Assembly: GCA_903884005.1 (NCBI GenBank)
Contig: CAISDA010000033.1
Coordinates: 62,001-126,000 of the forward strand
DNA: 64,000 bases
DNA from: an uncultured Ignavibacteriota bacterium
GTDB lineage: Bacteria > Bacteroidota > Ignavibacteria > UBA10030 > UBA8401
Direction of reading: 5' to 3'
Below, piece after piece: positions 45,621 through 56,510 of this stretch (position 1 is the first letter of the stretch; every line of letters begins with the position of its first letter). The translations under genes and the position numbers were made by a program. Below the pieces are notes generated by a model. It was not told where the DNA came from. It saw nothing but the letters and a program-made list of their open reading frames with translations, and made no database searches.

Positions 45621-46694
45621 CTAACCGTTATTCTCCGACAACCACAACTCGAACGACTCTCGTGCCCGGTTGGAAAGGAGGCTCGAAAAATTCGTCTTGC
45701 TTCCCAGATAGAGGCAATGCCTGATCATGGTGAAGGGATTGAGCTTGTCTGTTGTGTTCTGTTCCTCAAAAAACGTCTGATAGCGTTTCACTCGCGAAAT
45801 ATTCTCGCGCATATAGAGGTTGAATTTCCCTCGTGTGATCCCGGGCTCAAGGGCGGCGATATCCTGCGTGAAGCCGTCGACCTTGTGCGGATGGAAATCG
45901 AACGCATTGAAAAAGTGTCTCGCTGTTTTCAGAAAACCGAAAGCGTTCAATTTCATCGAGCCGTCGACGGCGGCATTGGGCTGCGGAGTCCCTTCCACAA
46001 GTTCCTGGGGCGTCTCTTCGGGTTCCGCTTCCGCTTTCCGGATCTCTTCTTCGGTTGAGTCGCGAATCTCCCTGAATTCCCTGTCCGCCAATTCGAAAAG
46101 CGCGGCAAGCGTATTAATCCGCCTTTTTAGCCTGTTGGGGATGGATTTTTTGTATTTGATCTTGTGATCCAGCACGCTCCACGAGTCTTGAATGATCGTC
46201 CTGATCTGTATTTCGAAATTAAAATCGGCATATGCCGCGTATTCCGGAAGGTTTCGGCGCGATTCTCCGAGCTTCAGATCAAGGTGAAGCCCCTTATATC
46301 CAAACGATCCCTCGGTGTTTTCAATGAGGGCGCTCTTGTTTGTGATCTCGATAAAATCGAAGTGGCTGCCGAGAACGCTCCCCACTTTTTCTATCTCATC
46401 CTCGTAAAGGCACACCACACGCAGACCGATGAGGTCGGACATGTGTGCTACAATGGAATACGGTTCGCCGGCGCTTTCCAGCTTCCGCCTGTATTTCACG
46501 CTGAATTTTCTGATGCACTCTTCTTTTTCTTTCACACGCCCTTCGACTTTCGAGACGGCAATGTTGCCCGAATGAGTGACAAGGGCGTTGACGAGAGCGA
46601 CAAACGAATTCTTCGCGTCCTCCAGCAAATGATAATTTGCGTCGTAATATTCTCTGAATTGATTTTTTTCGTGTTCAAAATCGAGTGATGGCAT
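45621..46694 (-). CDS. stand-alone RelA/SpoT-domain alarmone synthetase-like protein
   Basis: 357 residues with only the nucleotidyltransferase domain, no HD hydrolase. Synthetase motifs are complete: VSKVEGRVKEKEECIRKF (about 48-64), DLIGLRVVC (87-95), GYKGLHLDL (132-140) and FEIQIRTIIQDSWSVLDHKIKYK with E161, Q163 and R165. A C-terminal extension of about 150 residues (from about 210), beginning with an acidic stretch EAEPEETPQELVEGTP, matches nothing I recognise. Usual small alarmone synthetases are around 210-260 residues. It may make (p)ppGpp or a related product under stress; fused C-terminal domains are also known in CapRel-type phage-sensing toxins, but no such domain is identified here. 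Monocistronic. Confidence 0.85.
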   Translation of the reverse strand: MPSLDFEHEKNQFREYYDANYHLLEDAKNSFVALVNALVTHSGNIAVSKVEGRVKEKEECIRKFSVKYRRKLESAGEPYSIVAHMSDLIGLRVVCLYEDEIEKVGSVLGSHFDFIEITNKSALIENTEGSFGYKGLHLDLKLGESRRNLPEYAAYADFNFEIQIRTIIQDSWSVLDHKIKYKKSIPNRLKRRINTLAALFELADREFREIRDSTEEEIRKAEAEPEETPQELVEGTPQPNAAVDGSMKLNAFGFLKTARHFFNAFDFHPHKVDGFTQDIAALEPGITRGKFNLYMRENISRVKRYQTFFEEQNTTDKLNPFTMIRHCLYLGSKTNFSSLLSNRARESFELWLSENNG

Positions 46695-46721
46695 ATGGTA
46701 TTCCCCGGTGTATTTAAAACA

Positions 46722-46755
46722 AAATTGCCGGAGTCGATAATGAATCCGGCAATTT
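46722..46755 (-). terminator. Rho-independent terminator after gltD
   Basis: 11-bp perfect inverted repeat AAATTGCCGGA / TCCGGCAATTT with a 12-nt loop, 28 nt after the gltD stop. On the minus strand it continues TTTTGTTTTAAA; on the plus strand an eight-T run follows, so it may work both ways. Confidence 0.8.
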
Positions 46756-46782
46756 ATTTTTTTTGAATTGTTGTGCTCATTA

Positions 46783-48204
46783 TTATGGAAGGTTCGACGA
46801 TCCCATGAGATATGTGTCTATGCTCCTGGCTGCCCTGCGGCCTTCGGCAATGGCCCACACGACGAGCGACTGGCCGCGGCGCATGTCGCCGGCCGAGAAG
46901 ACGCCGGGGATATCATTCATGTAGTTGCCGTCTGTGGCGACGTTGCCGCGGCCGTCGAGCGTGATGCCCATTTTTTCGATCATGCCTTTTTTCACCGGCC
47001 CCGTGAATCCCATCGCGATGAACACGAGGTCTGCGTCGACCGTGAATTCCGACCCGGGAATGGGTTCGAACTTCGGCGCGGGGCCGACGCGCACGACGTG
47101 CAGCTTCGTGAGGTTGCCGTTTTCGTCTCCTTCAAATTTCGTGGTGGCAACGCTCCACTCTCTCGTGCCGCCTTCCTCGTGCGACGTTTCCGTGCGCAGC
47201 TGCAGCGGCCACAACGGCCACGGCGTGGACGGTGAGCGTTCATCCGGCGGCTTCGGCATGATCTCGAATTGCAGCACACTTGCCGCCCCCTGGCGCAGGC
47301 TCGTGCCCAGGCAGTCGGCTCCGGTGTCGCCGCCGCCGATGATGACCACGCGCTTTCCCGCCGCAAAAATATCCTTTGCTGGATCGAGCTTGTCGCCGGC
47401 ATTGCGCTTGTTCTGCTGCGGTAAAAACTCCATTGCAAAATAAATTCCCTTCAACTCGCGTCCGGGTATCGGCAGGTCGCGCGGCGTTTCGCTTCCGCCG
47501 CAGAGCACGACGGCGTCGTACATCCGGCGCACTTCTTCCGCCGCAATGTTCACGCCGATATGCGTCCGGGTGGTGAAGACGATGCCTTCGGCCTGCATCT
47601 GATAGATGCGCCGGTCGATGAGATGTTTCTCCAATTTAAAATCGGGTATGCCGTACCGAAGCAGCCCGCCAAGCCGGTCGTTCTTTTCATACACGGTCAC
47701 GTGATGGCCGGCGCGGTTCAACTGCTGCGCGCACGCGAGTCCCGAGGGACCGGAGCCGATGACGGCAACGCGCTTGCCCGTGCGCTTCGGCGGCGGCTCG
47801 GGCAGTATCCATCCTTTTTCAAATGCATAATCGACGATCGAGCGCTCAATGGCCTTGATCGTGACGGGCGGTTCGTTGATGCCGAGCACGCACGATGCTT
47901 CGCACGGCGCGGGACAAATGCGCCCGGTGAATTCCGGAAAATTATTTGTGGAATGAAGGATCATGATCGCTTCCTTCCACCGGTTGTGATAGACGAGGTC
48001 GTTCCAGTGCGGAATGACGTTGTTCACCGGACATCCGTTATGGCAAAACGGTATGCCGCAATCCATGCACCGCGCACTCTGTGTCTGGACGTTTGCTTCC
48101 GGGAATTCGACGTAGATCTCGTTCCAGTCCTTCATCCGCTCTTCCACCGGCCGGCGCGCCGGCACTTCCCGCTTAAATTCTATGAATCCCGTTGGCTTAC
48201 CCAT
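46783..48204 (-). CDS. gltD: glutamate synthase (NADPH) small subunit
   Basis: 473 residues, normal for GltD. The N-terminal Fe-S region has C46, C49, C54, C58 ([14 protein letters not shown]) and CPAPCEASC (C97, C101, C105). The FAD motif is [29 protein letters not shown], the NADPH motif is [21 protein letters not shown], and the C-terminal FAD motif is [23 protein letters not shown]. It feeds electrons from NADPH to GltB for glutamate formation from glutamine and 2-oxoglutarate. Its ATG overlaps the gltB stop by 8 bp, so the two are co-translated. Confidence 0.98.
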   Translation of the reverse strand: MGKPTGFIEFKREVPARRPVEERMKDWNEIYVEFPEANVQTQSARCMDCGIPFCHNGCPVNNVIPHWNDLVYHNRWKEAIMILHSTNNFPEFTGRICPAPCEASCVLGINEPPVTIKAIERSIVDYAFEKGWILPEPPPKRTGKRVAVIGSGPSGLACAQQLNRAGHHVTVYEKNDRLGGLLRYGIPDFKLEKHLIDRRIYQMQAEGIVFTTRTHIGVNIAAEEVRRMYDAVVLCGGSETPRDLPIPGRELKGIYFAMEFLPQQNKRNAGDKLDPAKDIFAAGKRVVIIGGGDTGADCLGTSLRQGAASVLQFEIMPKPPDERSPSTPWPLWPLQLRTETSHEEGGTREWSVATTKFEGDENGNLTKLHVVRVGPAPKFEPIPGSEFTVDADLVFIAMGFTGPVKKGMIEKMGITLDGRGNVATDGNYMNDIPGVFSAGDMRRGQSLVVWAIAEGRRAARSIDTYLMGSSNLP

Positions 48205-51200
48205 TGACCGTCTCCTTTACTGCGCTTGCCGATTGTGTTTTCTCGCTCAGGATGCGCTGCATCTCAAGCACCCGCTTGTAATCTTTCGGGAACACTTTCA
48301 CGAATTTCGGTCCCATCTCGTTCCACTGCGCGAGTATCGCCGCGCCGCGGAGGCTTCCCGTTGCATCCACATGCTTGGCGATCAGCGTCTGAACGATCAG
48401 CTCGTCATCCTTCGTGAGCGCATCGAGATCGACAATCGACTTGTTGCAGCGCTTCGCCGCGAATTTTCCGTCCTCATCGATCACATACGCGATGCCGCCG
48501 GACATGCCTGCGGCGAAGTTCTTTCCCGTTTTACCCAGCACCACTACCGTGCCGTTCGTCATGTATTCGCATCCGTGCGCGCCGACCGCTTCGACGACCG
48601 CCGCTGCGCCCGAATTGCGGACAGCAAACCGTTCGCCCGCCTTTCCGCAGAAGAAGACTTCGCCGCTCGTGGCTCCGTACAGCACCACGTTCCCGACGAT
48701 CATGTTGTCTGTGGCGGTGTATGACGCGACCTTTGGCGGATAGATGATGATCCTTCCTCCGGACAAGCCCTTGCCCACATAATCGTTCGCGTCACCCTCA
48801 AGCGTCAGCGTGATGCCCTTTGCGAGGAAGGCGCCGAAACTCTGTCCGGCCGATCCTTCAAAATTAATGTTGATCGTATTGTCCGGCAGCCCCTCGGCAC
48901 CGCAATGCCGTGCGATCTCGCCAGAGAGCATCGCGCCGACGGTGCGATGGATATTCCTGATCGGCATGGACAGCGTCAACGGCTCGTGCGTGTGTATGAT
49001 GTCTTTCGTTTTTTCGATGAGCTGATAATCGATCGCCTCGCTCAGCCCGTGGTCCTGCGGCATCACACAGCGGCGCGCGACGCGCTGCGGTATGGTCGGC
49101 TGGTGAAGGATCGCCGAAAGATCGATGCCCTTCGCCTTCCAATGGTCCACCGCTTTGCGCACCTCGAGCGTTTCGACATGCCCGATCATTTCATTCATAA
49201 AGCGGAAGCCGAGCTGCGCCATGATCTCGCGCACTTCTTCGGCGATATAAAAAAAGAAGTTGACGAGATTCTCGGGCGTGCCGTGGAATTTTTTCCGCAA
49301 TTCCACGTCCTGTGTGGCAATACCGACCGGACACGTGTTCAAATGACACTTTCTCATCATCACGCAGCCGAGGGCGATGAGCGGCATCGTGGCGAATCCG
49401 TATTCCTCCGCCCCGAGCAATGCCGCAATGACCACGTCGCGGCCCGTCTGCAATTTTCCATCCGTCTGTATGCGGACCCTGCTCCTCAGATCGTTCAAGA
49501 GCAGCACCTGCTGCGTTTCGGCAAGGCCGAGTTCCCACGGAATGCCCGCATGCTTGATGGACGTGAGCGGAGACGCGCCGGTGCCGCCGTTGTCGCCGCT
49601 GATCAGAATCAGATCCGCATGCGCCTTCGTGACGCCGGCTGCCACTGTTCCCACACCGACTTCGGACACGAGCTTCACCGATATGTTGGCGATCGGGTTC
49701 ACATTTTTAAGATCGAAGATGAGCTGCGCAAGGTCTTCGATGGAATAGATATCGTGATGGGGCGGCGGCGAGATGAGTCCCACGCCGGGTATCGAATGCC
49801 TCGTCTTCGCGATCACCGCGTCGACCTTGTGTCCCGGCAGCTGCCCGCCCTCGCCCGGCTTCGCACCCTGGGCGATTTTAATTTGAATTTCGTCGGCATT
49901 GATCAGGTAATGCGCCGTCACGCCGAATCGTCCCGATGCGACCTGCTTGATCGCGCTGCGCCGCAGGTCTCCGTTGGCGTCGGGCGTGAAGCGTTCCTCT
50001 TCCTCGCCGCCTTCGCCCGTGTTGGACCGTCCGCCGATGCGATTCATTGCGATGGCGAGAGTTTCATGCGCCTCTTTGCTGATCGACCCGTACGACATCG
50101 CGCCCGTCACGAACCGCTTCACGATCTCCTTTGCCGGCTCCACATCCTCTATCGGTATGCTCTTTCGTCCTTCCTTGAATTCCATCAGTCCCCGCAGCGT
50201 CGAGAGGTCCTTGTTCTGCTGGTTCATGATCGCCGAATATTCCTTGAACGTCTTGTAGTCGCCGTTGCGCACCGAGTGCTGCAGCTTCGTGACGCTCGAT
50301 GGATTGATCGAATGCTTCTCGCCGTTGATGCGGAAATGGTAACTCCCGCCAAGATCGAGTTCCGGTTCCACTTCGGTCACCGTGCGCAGCGCATAATCGT
50401 GCTTCATCTTCGCTTCGCGCACGATCACGTCCAGGCCGATGCCTTCAATGCGCGAAACTGTCCCCGTGAAATATTTCTCCACCACGCTCTTGTTCAATCC
50501 GATCGCCTCGAAGATCTGCGCGCCGCGGTAACTCTGCAGCGTCGAGATGCCCATCTTCGAGAACACTTTCAGCAATCCCTTCCCGACCGCCTTCTTGTAA
50601 TTCTTCAGCGCATACTCGAATGTGAGTCCGTCGGGCAGCTGGCCTTTGTTCGCAAGGTCCTCGAGCGTTTCAATGGCGAGGTACGGATTGACCGCACTGG
50701 CGCCGTATCCGATCAGCAGACAATAGTGCATGATCTCGCGCGGCTCGCCCGATTCAACGACAAGCGCCGCCTGTGTGCGGGTTTCCTCGCGCACGAGGTG
50801 ATTATGCACGGCCGTCAACGCCAGCAGACTCGGTATCGGCGCGTACTCGTCGTCGATGCCCCGATCAGACAGGATGATGATCGTGTACCCGGACTTGATC
50901 GCAAGCGACGCCCTGCGGCATAATCCGCTCAGCGCGCGTTCCATTTCCTCCGGCCCTCCGCCGACGCGGAACAGTGTGGGAAGCGTTGTGGCAAGAAAGT
51001 CGCCGTGGCTCACGCGCCGCAATTTTTCAAGGTCGTGGTTCGTCACAAGCGGGTCGTGCAGTTTCAGCGTATGGCAGTTCTGCGACGTCTCGACCAAAAT
51101 GTTGCGTTCGGTTCCGATGTAGCTCGTGAGAGACATCACCAGTTCCTCGCGTATCGGATCGATCGGAGGATTCGTGACCTGGGCAAAGCGCTGCTTGAAA

Positions 51201-52756
51201 TAATTGAAGAGGGGCTGCGATTTGTCCGAGAGGCACGCAAGCGGCGTATCCGATCCCATGGAACCGAGGGGCTCTTCGCCGTTCACGGCCATCGGTGTGA
51301 CGATCATGCGTATGTCTTCCTCCGTGTATCCGAACACGCGCTGGCGCATCAGGATATCGGCCGGGCTAAACGCATGCTCACGCGTCGGTTCGGGCAGGCT
51401 CTCGAGGCTGATCTGGTTTTCGGTGAGCCACTGCGCGTAGGGCTGGCGCGCGCTCAATTGTTCTTTGATCTCATCATCGGGGATCACTCGCTGCTGGTCC
51501 AGATCGACAAGCAGCATCTCGCCGGGTTCAAGGCATTCCTTGGACTTCACTCGTTCGGGAGCGATCGGCAGCACGCCTGTCTCCGACGCCATTATCAAGA
51601 GATCGTCGTGCGTCGTGATGTAGCGCGCAGGCCGAAGCCCGTTGCGGTCGAGCGTGGCGCCGACTACACGGCCGTCTGTGAATGCGACGGCTGCGGGTCC
51701 GTCCCACGGCTCCATGAGCGATGCGTGATATTCATAGAACGCCTTTTTTTCGGCGCTCATGGCGTTGTCCTTGTCCCATGCTTCGGGTATGAGCATGGCG
51801 AGCGCATGCGGCAGAGTTCGGCCGGACAGATAGAGCAGTTCCACGGCATTGTCGAGCGCGGACGAGTCGCTGCCGTGCGGCTGGATGATCGGGAATAATT
51901 TTTTAATGTCGTCGCCGAAGAGGTCACTTTTCAGCACCGACTGGCGGGCATGCATCCAGTTCGCATTGCCCTGCAGCGTATTGATCTCGCCGTTGTGGCA
52001 CACGTAACGGAACGGATGCGCCAACTGCCAGTTCGGCAGCGTGTTCGTTGAAAATCGCTGGTGCACCAGGCACAGCGCACTCGTGGTATCGACGTCCTTC
52101 AGGTCCTTGTAGAATTGCGCCATTTGCGGCGCCAGGAGCAGTCCCTTATACACGATGATCCGCGACGACAGGGACGGGATGTAGAAAAATGTTTTATCTT
52201 TTATATCCGACACGGCGATGTGCGATTCGATCCGCTTGCGGATGACATAGAGCTTCCGTTCAAATTCGTCCTGCGTGAGCGACGCACTGCGCTGGATGAA
52301 TATCTGTTCGATATACGGCTGCGAAGCGCGCGCAATGCGCCCGATCGCATTCGAGTCCACCGGCGTGTCGCGCCAGCCGATCACAGCAAGGCCTTCCTCC
52401 TGCACGATAGTGTCGATGATACCTTCGCATTGCAAACGCGACTGCGGCTCGACAGGCAGAAAGACCATGCCCACGCCGTATTCGTCCCGCGCCGGCAGCG
52501 TCATGCCAAGCTTGCCGCATTCCTTGAGGAAGAAGTCGTGAGGGATCTGTATCGTGATCCCGGCGCCGTCGCCGGTGTCCGGATCGCATCCGCATGCGCC
52601 GCGGTGCGTGAGATTGATGAGGATCTCTATTCCCTGCGTGATGATGTCATGAGACCGATGTCCCTTGAGATTGACGACGAACCCGATGCCGCATGCATCA
52701 TGTTCATTCTTCGGATCATAGAGCGGAAAGTTGTCTTGATAATGTGTATTCATCAC
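48197..52756 (-). CDS. gltB: glutamate synthase (NADPH) large subunit
   Basis: 1519 residues, normal size. A short propeptide ends before the class II amidotransferase nucleophile C22 ([14 protein letters not shown]). The amidotransferase domain runs to about 430, a linker follows, then the FMN-binding (beta/alpha)8 synthase domain (about 830-1230) with the 3Fe-4S ligands in [19 protein letters not shown], and the C-terminal beta-helix GXGXG domain ([37 protein letters not shown]). It makes two glutamates from glutamine and 2-oxoglutarate. It is the first gene of the gltBD operon, with AGGCAG before the ATG; the 600-bp upstream gap must hold its promoter. Confidence 0.98.
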   Translation of the reverse strand: MMNTHYQDNFPLYDPKNEHDACGIGFVVNLKGHRSHDIITQGIEILINLTHRGACGCDPDTGDGAGITIQIPHDFFLKECGKLGMTLPARDEYGVGMVFLPVEPQSRLQCEGIIDTIVQEEGLAVIGWRDTPVDSNAIGRIARASQPYIEQIFIQRSASLTQDEFERKLYVIRKRIESHIAVSDIKDKTFFYIPSLSSRIIVYKGLLLAPQMAQFYKDLKDVDTTSALCLVHQRFSTNTLPNWQLAHPFRYVCHNGEINTLQGNANWMHARQSVLKSDLFGDDIKKLFPIIQPHGSDSSALDNAVELLYLSGRTLPHALAMLIPEAWDKDNAMSAEKKAFYEYHASLMEPWDGPAAVAFTDGRVVGATLDRNGLRPARYITTHDDLLIMASETGVLPIAPERVKSKECLEPGEMLLVDLDQQRVIPDDEIKEQLSARQPYAQWLTENQISLESLPEPTREHAFSPADILMRQRVFGYTEEDIRMIVTPMAVNGEEPLGSMGSDTPLACLSDKSQPLFNYFKQRFAQVTNPPIDPIREELVMSLTSYIGTERNILVETSQNCHTLKLHDPLVTNHDLEKLRRVSHGDFLATTLPTLFRVGGGPEEMERALSGLCRRASLAIKSGYTIIILSDRGIDDEYAPIPSLLALTAVHNHLVREETRTQAALVVESGEPREIMHYCLLIGYGASAVNPYLAIETLEDLANKGQLPDGLTFEYALKNYKKAVGKGLLKVFSKMGISTLQSYRGAQIFEAIGLNKSVVEKYFTGTVSRIEGIGLDVIVREAKMKHDYALRTVTEVEPELDLGGSYHFRINGEKHSINPSSVTKLQHSVRNGDYKTFKEYSAIMNQQNKDLSTLRGLMEFKEGRKSIPIEDVEPAKEIVKRFVTGAMSYGSISKEAHETLAIAMNRIGGRSNTGEGGEEEERFTPDANGDLRRSAIKQVASGRFGVTAHYLINADEIQIKIAQGAKPGEGGQLPGHKVDAVIAKTRHSIPGVGLISPPPHHDIYSIEDLAQLIFDLKNVNPIANISVKLVSEVGVGTVAAGVTKAHADLILISGDNGGTGASPLTSIKHAGIPWELGLAETQQVLLLNDLRSRVRIQTDGKLQTGRDVVIAALLGAEEYGFATMPLIALGCVMMRKCHLNTCPVGIATQDVELRKKFHGTPENLVNFFFYIAEEVREIMAQLGFRFMNEMIGHVETLEVRKAVDHWKAKGIDLSAILHQPTIPQRVARRCVMPQDHGLSEAIDYQLIEKTKDIIHTHEPLTLSMPIRNIHRTVGAMLSGEIARHCGAEGLPDNTININFEGSAGQSFGAFLAKGITLTLEGDANDYVGKGLSGGRIIIYPPKVASYTATDNMIVGNVVLYGATSGEVFFCGKAGERFAVRNSGAAAVVEAVGAHGCEYMTNGTVVVLGKTGKNFAAGMSGGIAYVIDEDGKFAAKRCNKSIVDLDALTKDDELIVQTLIAKHVDATGSLRGAAILAQWNEMGPKFVKVFPKDYKRVLEMQRILSEKTQSASAVKETVNG

Positions 52757-53356
52757 TGCCTGCTTGTTTTGAAATAGTTAATACTCATCGGGCTGCACGC
52801 GCACTGCGCGCACTCTGGTAACACTCATCGACGAACGGAGCTGTACTGTATCCGGGGGCCGCCGCGCACGGCTCCTTTGTCACAGGCGGCATGACAAACG
52901 GAAGCGCTGCCAATATTGTTCCCATTGACGGCGGATGAGACTAATTTAGAATTGATACGCAGTAGACGATTCCGGCCGGCTGGGGGTGTGTACCGGGCAA
53001 AACAATTTTTTTTGGGTGTAAAAAATTATCACCTGCTCTTAATAATGTATGTAAAATCGGGTACACTGTCAAAATTTTGAAAGGCATCGATAGTAATTCT
53101 TCTTACTTACCTGTATACAACAGCGATTGACAGGCCATCGTTCACACGCGCATTTCGGCCACAGAATGATACTATTTTTCTTGCTAATGCGGTCGAGAGG
53201 CGGTATTTTCGAAGAGTACTGTTACAACAGGAGGCACGGCGCATGCCGTGAGAGCAGCGTTGGCTATCGGCTGCCGGGGAACGATTATTTCATCTTTTCG
53301 TTACTATTACTGACGATGCATTTTTTTATTTCAGCGGCAATGAGGAAGAATGCTGC
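52757..53356. other. 600-bp gap between divergent gltB and heparinase-like genes
   Basis: The gap should contain promoters for both genes. An AT-rich tract (53010-53080) with T8 and A6 runs is visible. I find no tRNA, repeat or convincing promoter pair. A 77-codon frame at 53127-53360 lacks any recognisable similarity and is not accepted. Confidence 0.6.
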
Positions 53357-56116
53357 ATGAAGGCTAAACTCTACATAGCGGTGATGCTGTCCTTTCTCGG
53401 AGGGCCGCAGCTTGCCGCGCGAAATCCAAAGCTCCTCTTCAATGATTCAACGCTGTTGCCCATCAAGAGGGTCTACAACAATCCCTCCATTGCGTTTCCC
53501 TTCGTCGCGCTGAAATCCATCATAGTCAACTCCGGATCAGTGACAAGTTCACCAAGCAGCGCCGGTGGAATGGCCGGCTATGACCAGGATAAGGCGTATC
53601 TTGCGGAGATGCTCGCATACCGATACTCGGTGGAAACCAATGCCGGCGTCACTCTGGGCGACAGGGCCTTCTATTGGGTCTCGACCAAATACGCCGAAGA
53701 CAAGTACGTGTACGAGACGGACAATTGGGCCCTGTGGATGGTCAACGGTCTCGCGTTGACCCACTACTGCATCGCCTTCGATCTTCTGTGCGGCGCCGGC
53801 TACTTCGATCCGGCCAGGCATCCCGGCGATACGCACGACCTGGCATACTGGAACGGGCTGAAACAAACGGCGGCCGTGCAATTGCATGACAAGGCCGCCG
53901 CGATCTATAACCGCGTGAAAAATTTCAGGACCGTCGGCGACGCAGCAACCGCGCTCCTCTTCGGAAACCAAACGGTGTTGAACGAAGCCAAATTCCATGC
54001 GCAGGTCGGCAATCACCGCATCATCGTCGCATCCGCCCTTGGCGTCGCCGCATATCTCCTGAACGATTTCGGGTATTCATCGGAAACGGACCTTTGGCTG
54101 AGCTACGCGAAAAAAGATTTTGAACAGTTTGTGCTCGGCAGAGTGAGGTACCCTCCTCAGGGCTCGCCTCCGGTCACGGTGGTCTCACAAAATATCGACG
54201 GCGCTTTCCCCGAAGGTGTCGCATACCTGAATTATTCCGGCTCCGCGTTCATTCCCTTCATGGTCGCAACCCGATTGAACGGAGGAGAGGATTATTTTCA
54301 GGATGCACACTTCAAAAAAGTCATGGACTGGTGTTACAACCTGCAGATGCCCGACGGATCAGCTCCACAGATCAATTCCACGGGCTACTTCGCATATCCC
54401 ATCAATGCGTTCACCGCATCGGTCATTCCGAACAGCTCACACTACCTTGGCCAGTTAAAACGGTTCCTCACCGCGACTCCGGGCGGACTCGACCTGGCAC
54501 CGGAGGGATTTTCGCTCCTGGATTCTGCTGCTGCAGCAAGCCCCGTCACATTCGCGCCGATAACAAACATGGCAGCACAGGGTGAATTGATCATGCGCAA
54601 TGATGCACAATCCCCGACCCGGTATCTGCTCATTACCGCAAAAAACGGCCCGGCTCGGTATGCAGCCGAACTGCATGGCTATGCCGATGCGGGAAGTTAC
54701 CTGTTCCAGGCAGACGGCAGGACGCTCGTCTTGCATGCGGGCTATGCCGGGTACAGCGACAGCCAGGAATTGGAGCGCGCTAGGGCGCACAGCACCATCT
54801 GTCCCGTTGTGGCAGACACGGTAGTCGATGACGCCCCCAACAGAGACAACGCCTCTCCGCCCGATGCGGACGCGTCATTTACCAACAGCGCATATACTCC
54901 CGATTTCAGTTATGCCGCTCTGACCATGGAGCTGTATGGGGCGAAACCCGTCAATGCATCGGACGAAGCCCTCAAACTGTTTTCTGCCGCAAGCAATCTA
55001 TCGTACGAGTACGGCAACTCTCTCCATATGACATGGAAAAATAACGGGACTCTATTCGGCACCTGCGGCAGAAAATTTTTGATGGTAAATAATTCGTACC
55101 TTGTCGTTCGCGATGATGTGACGCGAACGAATGCGGCCATGCAGTATGCAGTCTCGTACATACAGGGAAATAACGGCAACAATCTCACAAGCACATCCGC
55201 GCTCACCAGCGGAATCGCCGCCGGAGCGAACGAGGAAACAACGTGGTCCGCCGGAGCAACAAGCACCGCCCTGCGCGTGAACACTGCCGTGCTGGGAGGG
55301 AAAATTGGAAAATTTTCAACCACTGTGGCGGCGGCACATCAGTTCCCGGATCCGCTGTTAAGCGCAAATTCACCGAAGAACATCTATTATCACGCGGCGA
55401 TGCGGACCGCCTCCGCCTTTACGGACAACTACGGACAGATAATGAGCGTGATCGAATCGGACCCGTCCATTTTATCGAAGGCGGCGATCACAACAAAGAG
55501 GAATGCCGACACCAGCGCGTTCCTGCTCTACAGCGTCGACGGCCGGGGGAAAAAATACGGACGATACGATGTGGTCTTTTCCCAGAAACAATCCCGTAAA
55601 TTTTTACTCGCCGGCACGGGGCTCGCATTCCCAATCGAAACGGATGCGTCATTCTTAGTGCTGAGTTACGGCGGTGATGTGAACGATACGAGCCAGATAC
55701 GCATATTTTCAAACGGTGCAACATTTGTCCGCTCAGGCGCTACCACATTCATTCCGAAGGACGCCGGCGACGCGCAAACGGTGTTTACTGCCGCGCATGC
55801 CCCGACAGAAGTGCCGCAAAGAAACCGTGTCCCGTCGGACTACGCGCTGGATCAGAATTTTCCAAATCCTTTCAATCCGTCCACGACGATCAGAGTTGCG
55901 TTGCCCGAAGATTGCAAAGTGACGCTGCAGGTCATCAATGTTCTCGGCCAGGTCGTTGCAGACCTGATCGACGGAGAACGAACTGCAGGATGGACGAACG
56001 TTGTGTGGAATGCCCCGGCAGCCTCGGGCATGTATTTCTATCGGCTTGATGCGGCAAGCATCCATGATCCCGCAAGACATTTCGTACAAGTGCGGAGAAT
56101 GATCGTTCTGAAATAA
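53357..56116 (+). CDS. large secreted heparinase II/III-like protein with T9SS sorting domain
   Basis: 919 residues. GAGGAAG lies upstream of the ATG, and a short signal peptide follows (MKAKLYIAVMLSFLGGPQLAA). The N-terminal helical toroid domain (about 70-400) has DNWALWMVNGLALTHYCIAFDLLCG, HDLAYWNGLKQTA, VGNHRIIVASALGVAAYLLNDFGY and GAFPEGVAYLNYSGSAFIPFMVA. The middle beta-sandwich (about 410-800) has ELIMRNDAQSPTRYLLITAKNGPARYAAELHGYADAGSYLFQADGRTLVLHAGYAGY, in the position of the Hep II/III central domain. The tail from LDQNFPNPFNPSTTIRVALP to RRMIVLK is a type IX sorting domain. It is probably an extracellular lyase for a uronic acid glycan; the exact specificity is unknown and catalytic residues are less clear than in the 39263 protein. 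Confidence 0.85.
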   Translation: MKAKLYIAVMLSFLGGPQLAARNPKLLFNDSTLLPIKRVYNNPSIAFPFVALKSIIVNSGSVTSSPSSAGGMAGYDQDKAYLAEMLAYRYSVETNAGVTLGDRAFYWVSTKYAEDKYVYETDNWALWMVNGLALTHYCIAFDLLCGAGYFDPARHPGDTHDLAYWNGLKQTAAVQLHDKAAAIYNRVKNFRTVGDAATALLFGNQTVLNEAKFHAQVGNHRIIVASALGVAAYLLNDFGYSSETDLWLSYAKKDFEQFVLGRVRYPPQGSPPVTVVSQNIDGAFPEGVAYLNYSGSAFIPFMVATRLNGGEDYFQDAHFKKVMDWCYNLQMPDGSAPQINSTGYFAYPINAFTASVIPNSSHYLGQLKRFLTATPGGLDLAPEGFSLLDSAAAASPVTFAPITNMAAQGELIMRNDAQSPTRYLLITAKNGPARYAAELHGYADAGSYLFQADGRTLVLHAGYAGYSDSQELERARAHSTICPVVADTVVDDAPNRDNASPPDADASFTNSAYTPDFSYAALTMELYGAKPVNASDEALKLFSAASNLSYEYGNSLHMTWKNNGTLFGTCGRKFLMVNNSYLVVRDDVTRTNAAMQYAVSYIQGNNGNNLTSTSALTSGIAAGANEETTWSAGATSTALRVNTAVLGGKIGKFSTTVAAAHQFPDPLLSANSPKNIYYHAAMRTASAFTDNYGQIMSVIESDPSILSKAAITTKRNADTSAFLLYSVDGRGKKYGRYDVVFSQKQSRKFLLAGTGLAFPIETDASFLVLSYGGDVNDTSQIRIFSNGATFVRSGATTFIPKDAGDAQTVFTAAHAPTEVPQRNRVPSDYALDQNFPNPFNPSTTIRVALPEDCKVTLQVINVLGQVVADLIDGERTAGWTNVVWNAPAASGMYFYRLDAASIHDPARHFVQVRRMIVLK

Positions 56117-56510
56117 AAACTTGTGCCCTGCCTCATCGAAGAGGCGTGCGGCCCACACCGCATCAGTTATGCTATACTCCTTCACCCCGCTGAAACACAC
56201 CGATGAAGTGGAATAATGACACTGTGGCCATATTAAGCCACATCGAATCAAAGCCCACGCACCGGCACGCGTGTATCGCTCGCCTTCTATCGCTCATAAT
56301 ATCCCCGTTTCTTGAACATTTTCGCACTTTTGGGACCATTGTTACTTCTAAAATTTTGGCGTGTTTATTGCTTATTGATAGTATGCAGAACAGTGAAATT
56401 CATCCTATCCGGCAGGATCGTCGACAGCGTGTGTTCGTGCAGCGGGGATGATGTGCCACAATGCTCGGCCGGCCGAGGTGCAGCTGACAACCTTCATTCA
56501 GGAAAAAAAC
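56117..56510 (+). other. 394-bp gap before the carbonic anhydrase gene
   Basis: No gene is supported. A frame open to 56448 continues into the carbonic anhydrase, but its added residues lack signal or homology. No repeat or clear promoter is seen. Confidence 0.5.

Noticed and set aside
41395-46694. A toxin-antitoxin or CRISPR locus in the accessory block
   Set aside because: No direct-repeat array, no cas genes and no paired small genes were found; only the helicase, nuclease and alarmone synthetase are supported.
48905-50923. Plus-strand 672-codon frame
   Set aside because: Shadow of gltB; Arg/His/Asp-rich with no recognisable domain.
53127-53360. 77-codon plus-strand frame before the heparinase-like gene
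   Set aside because: No similarity, no good ribosome site, and odd composition; it probably arises by chance in the upstream region.
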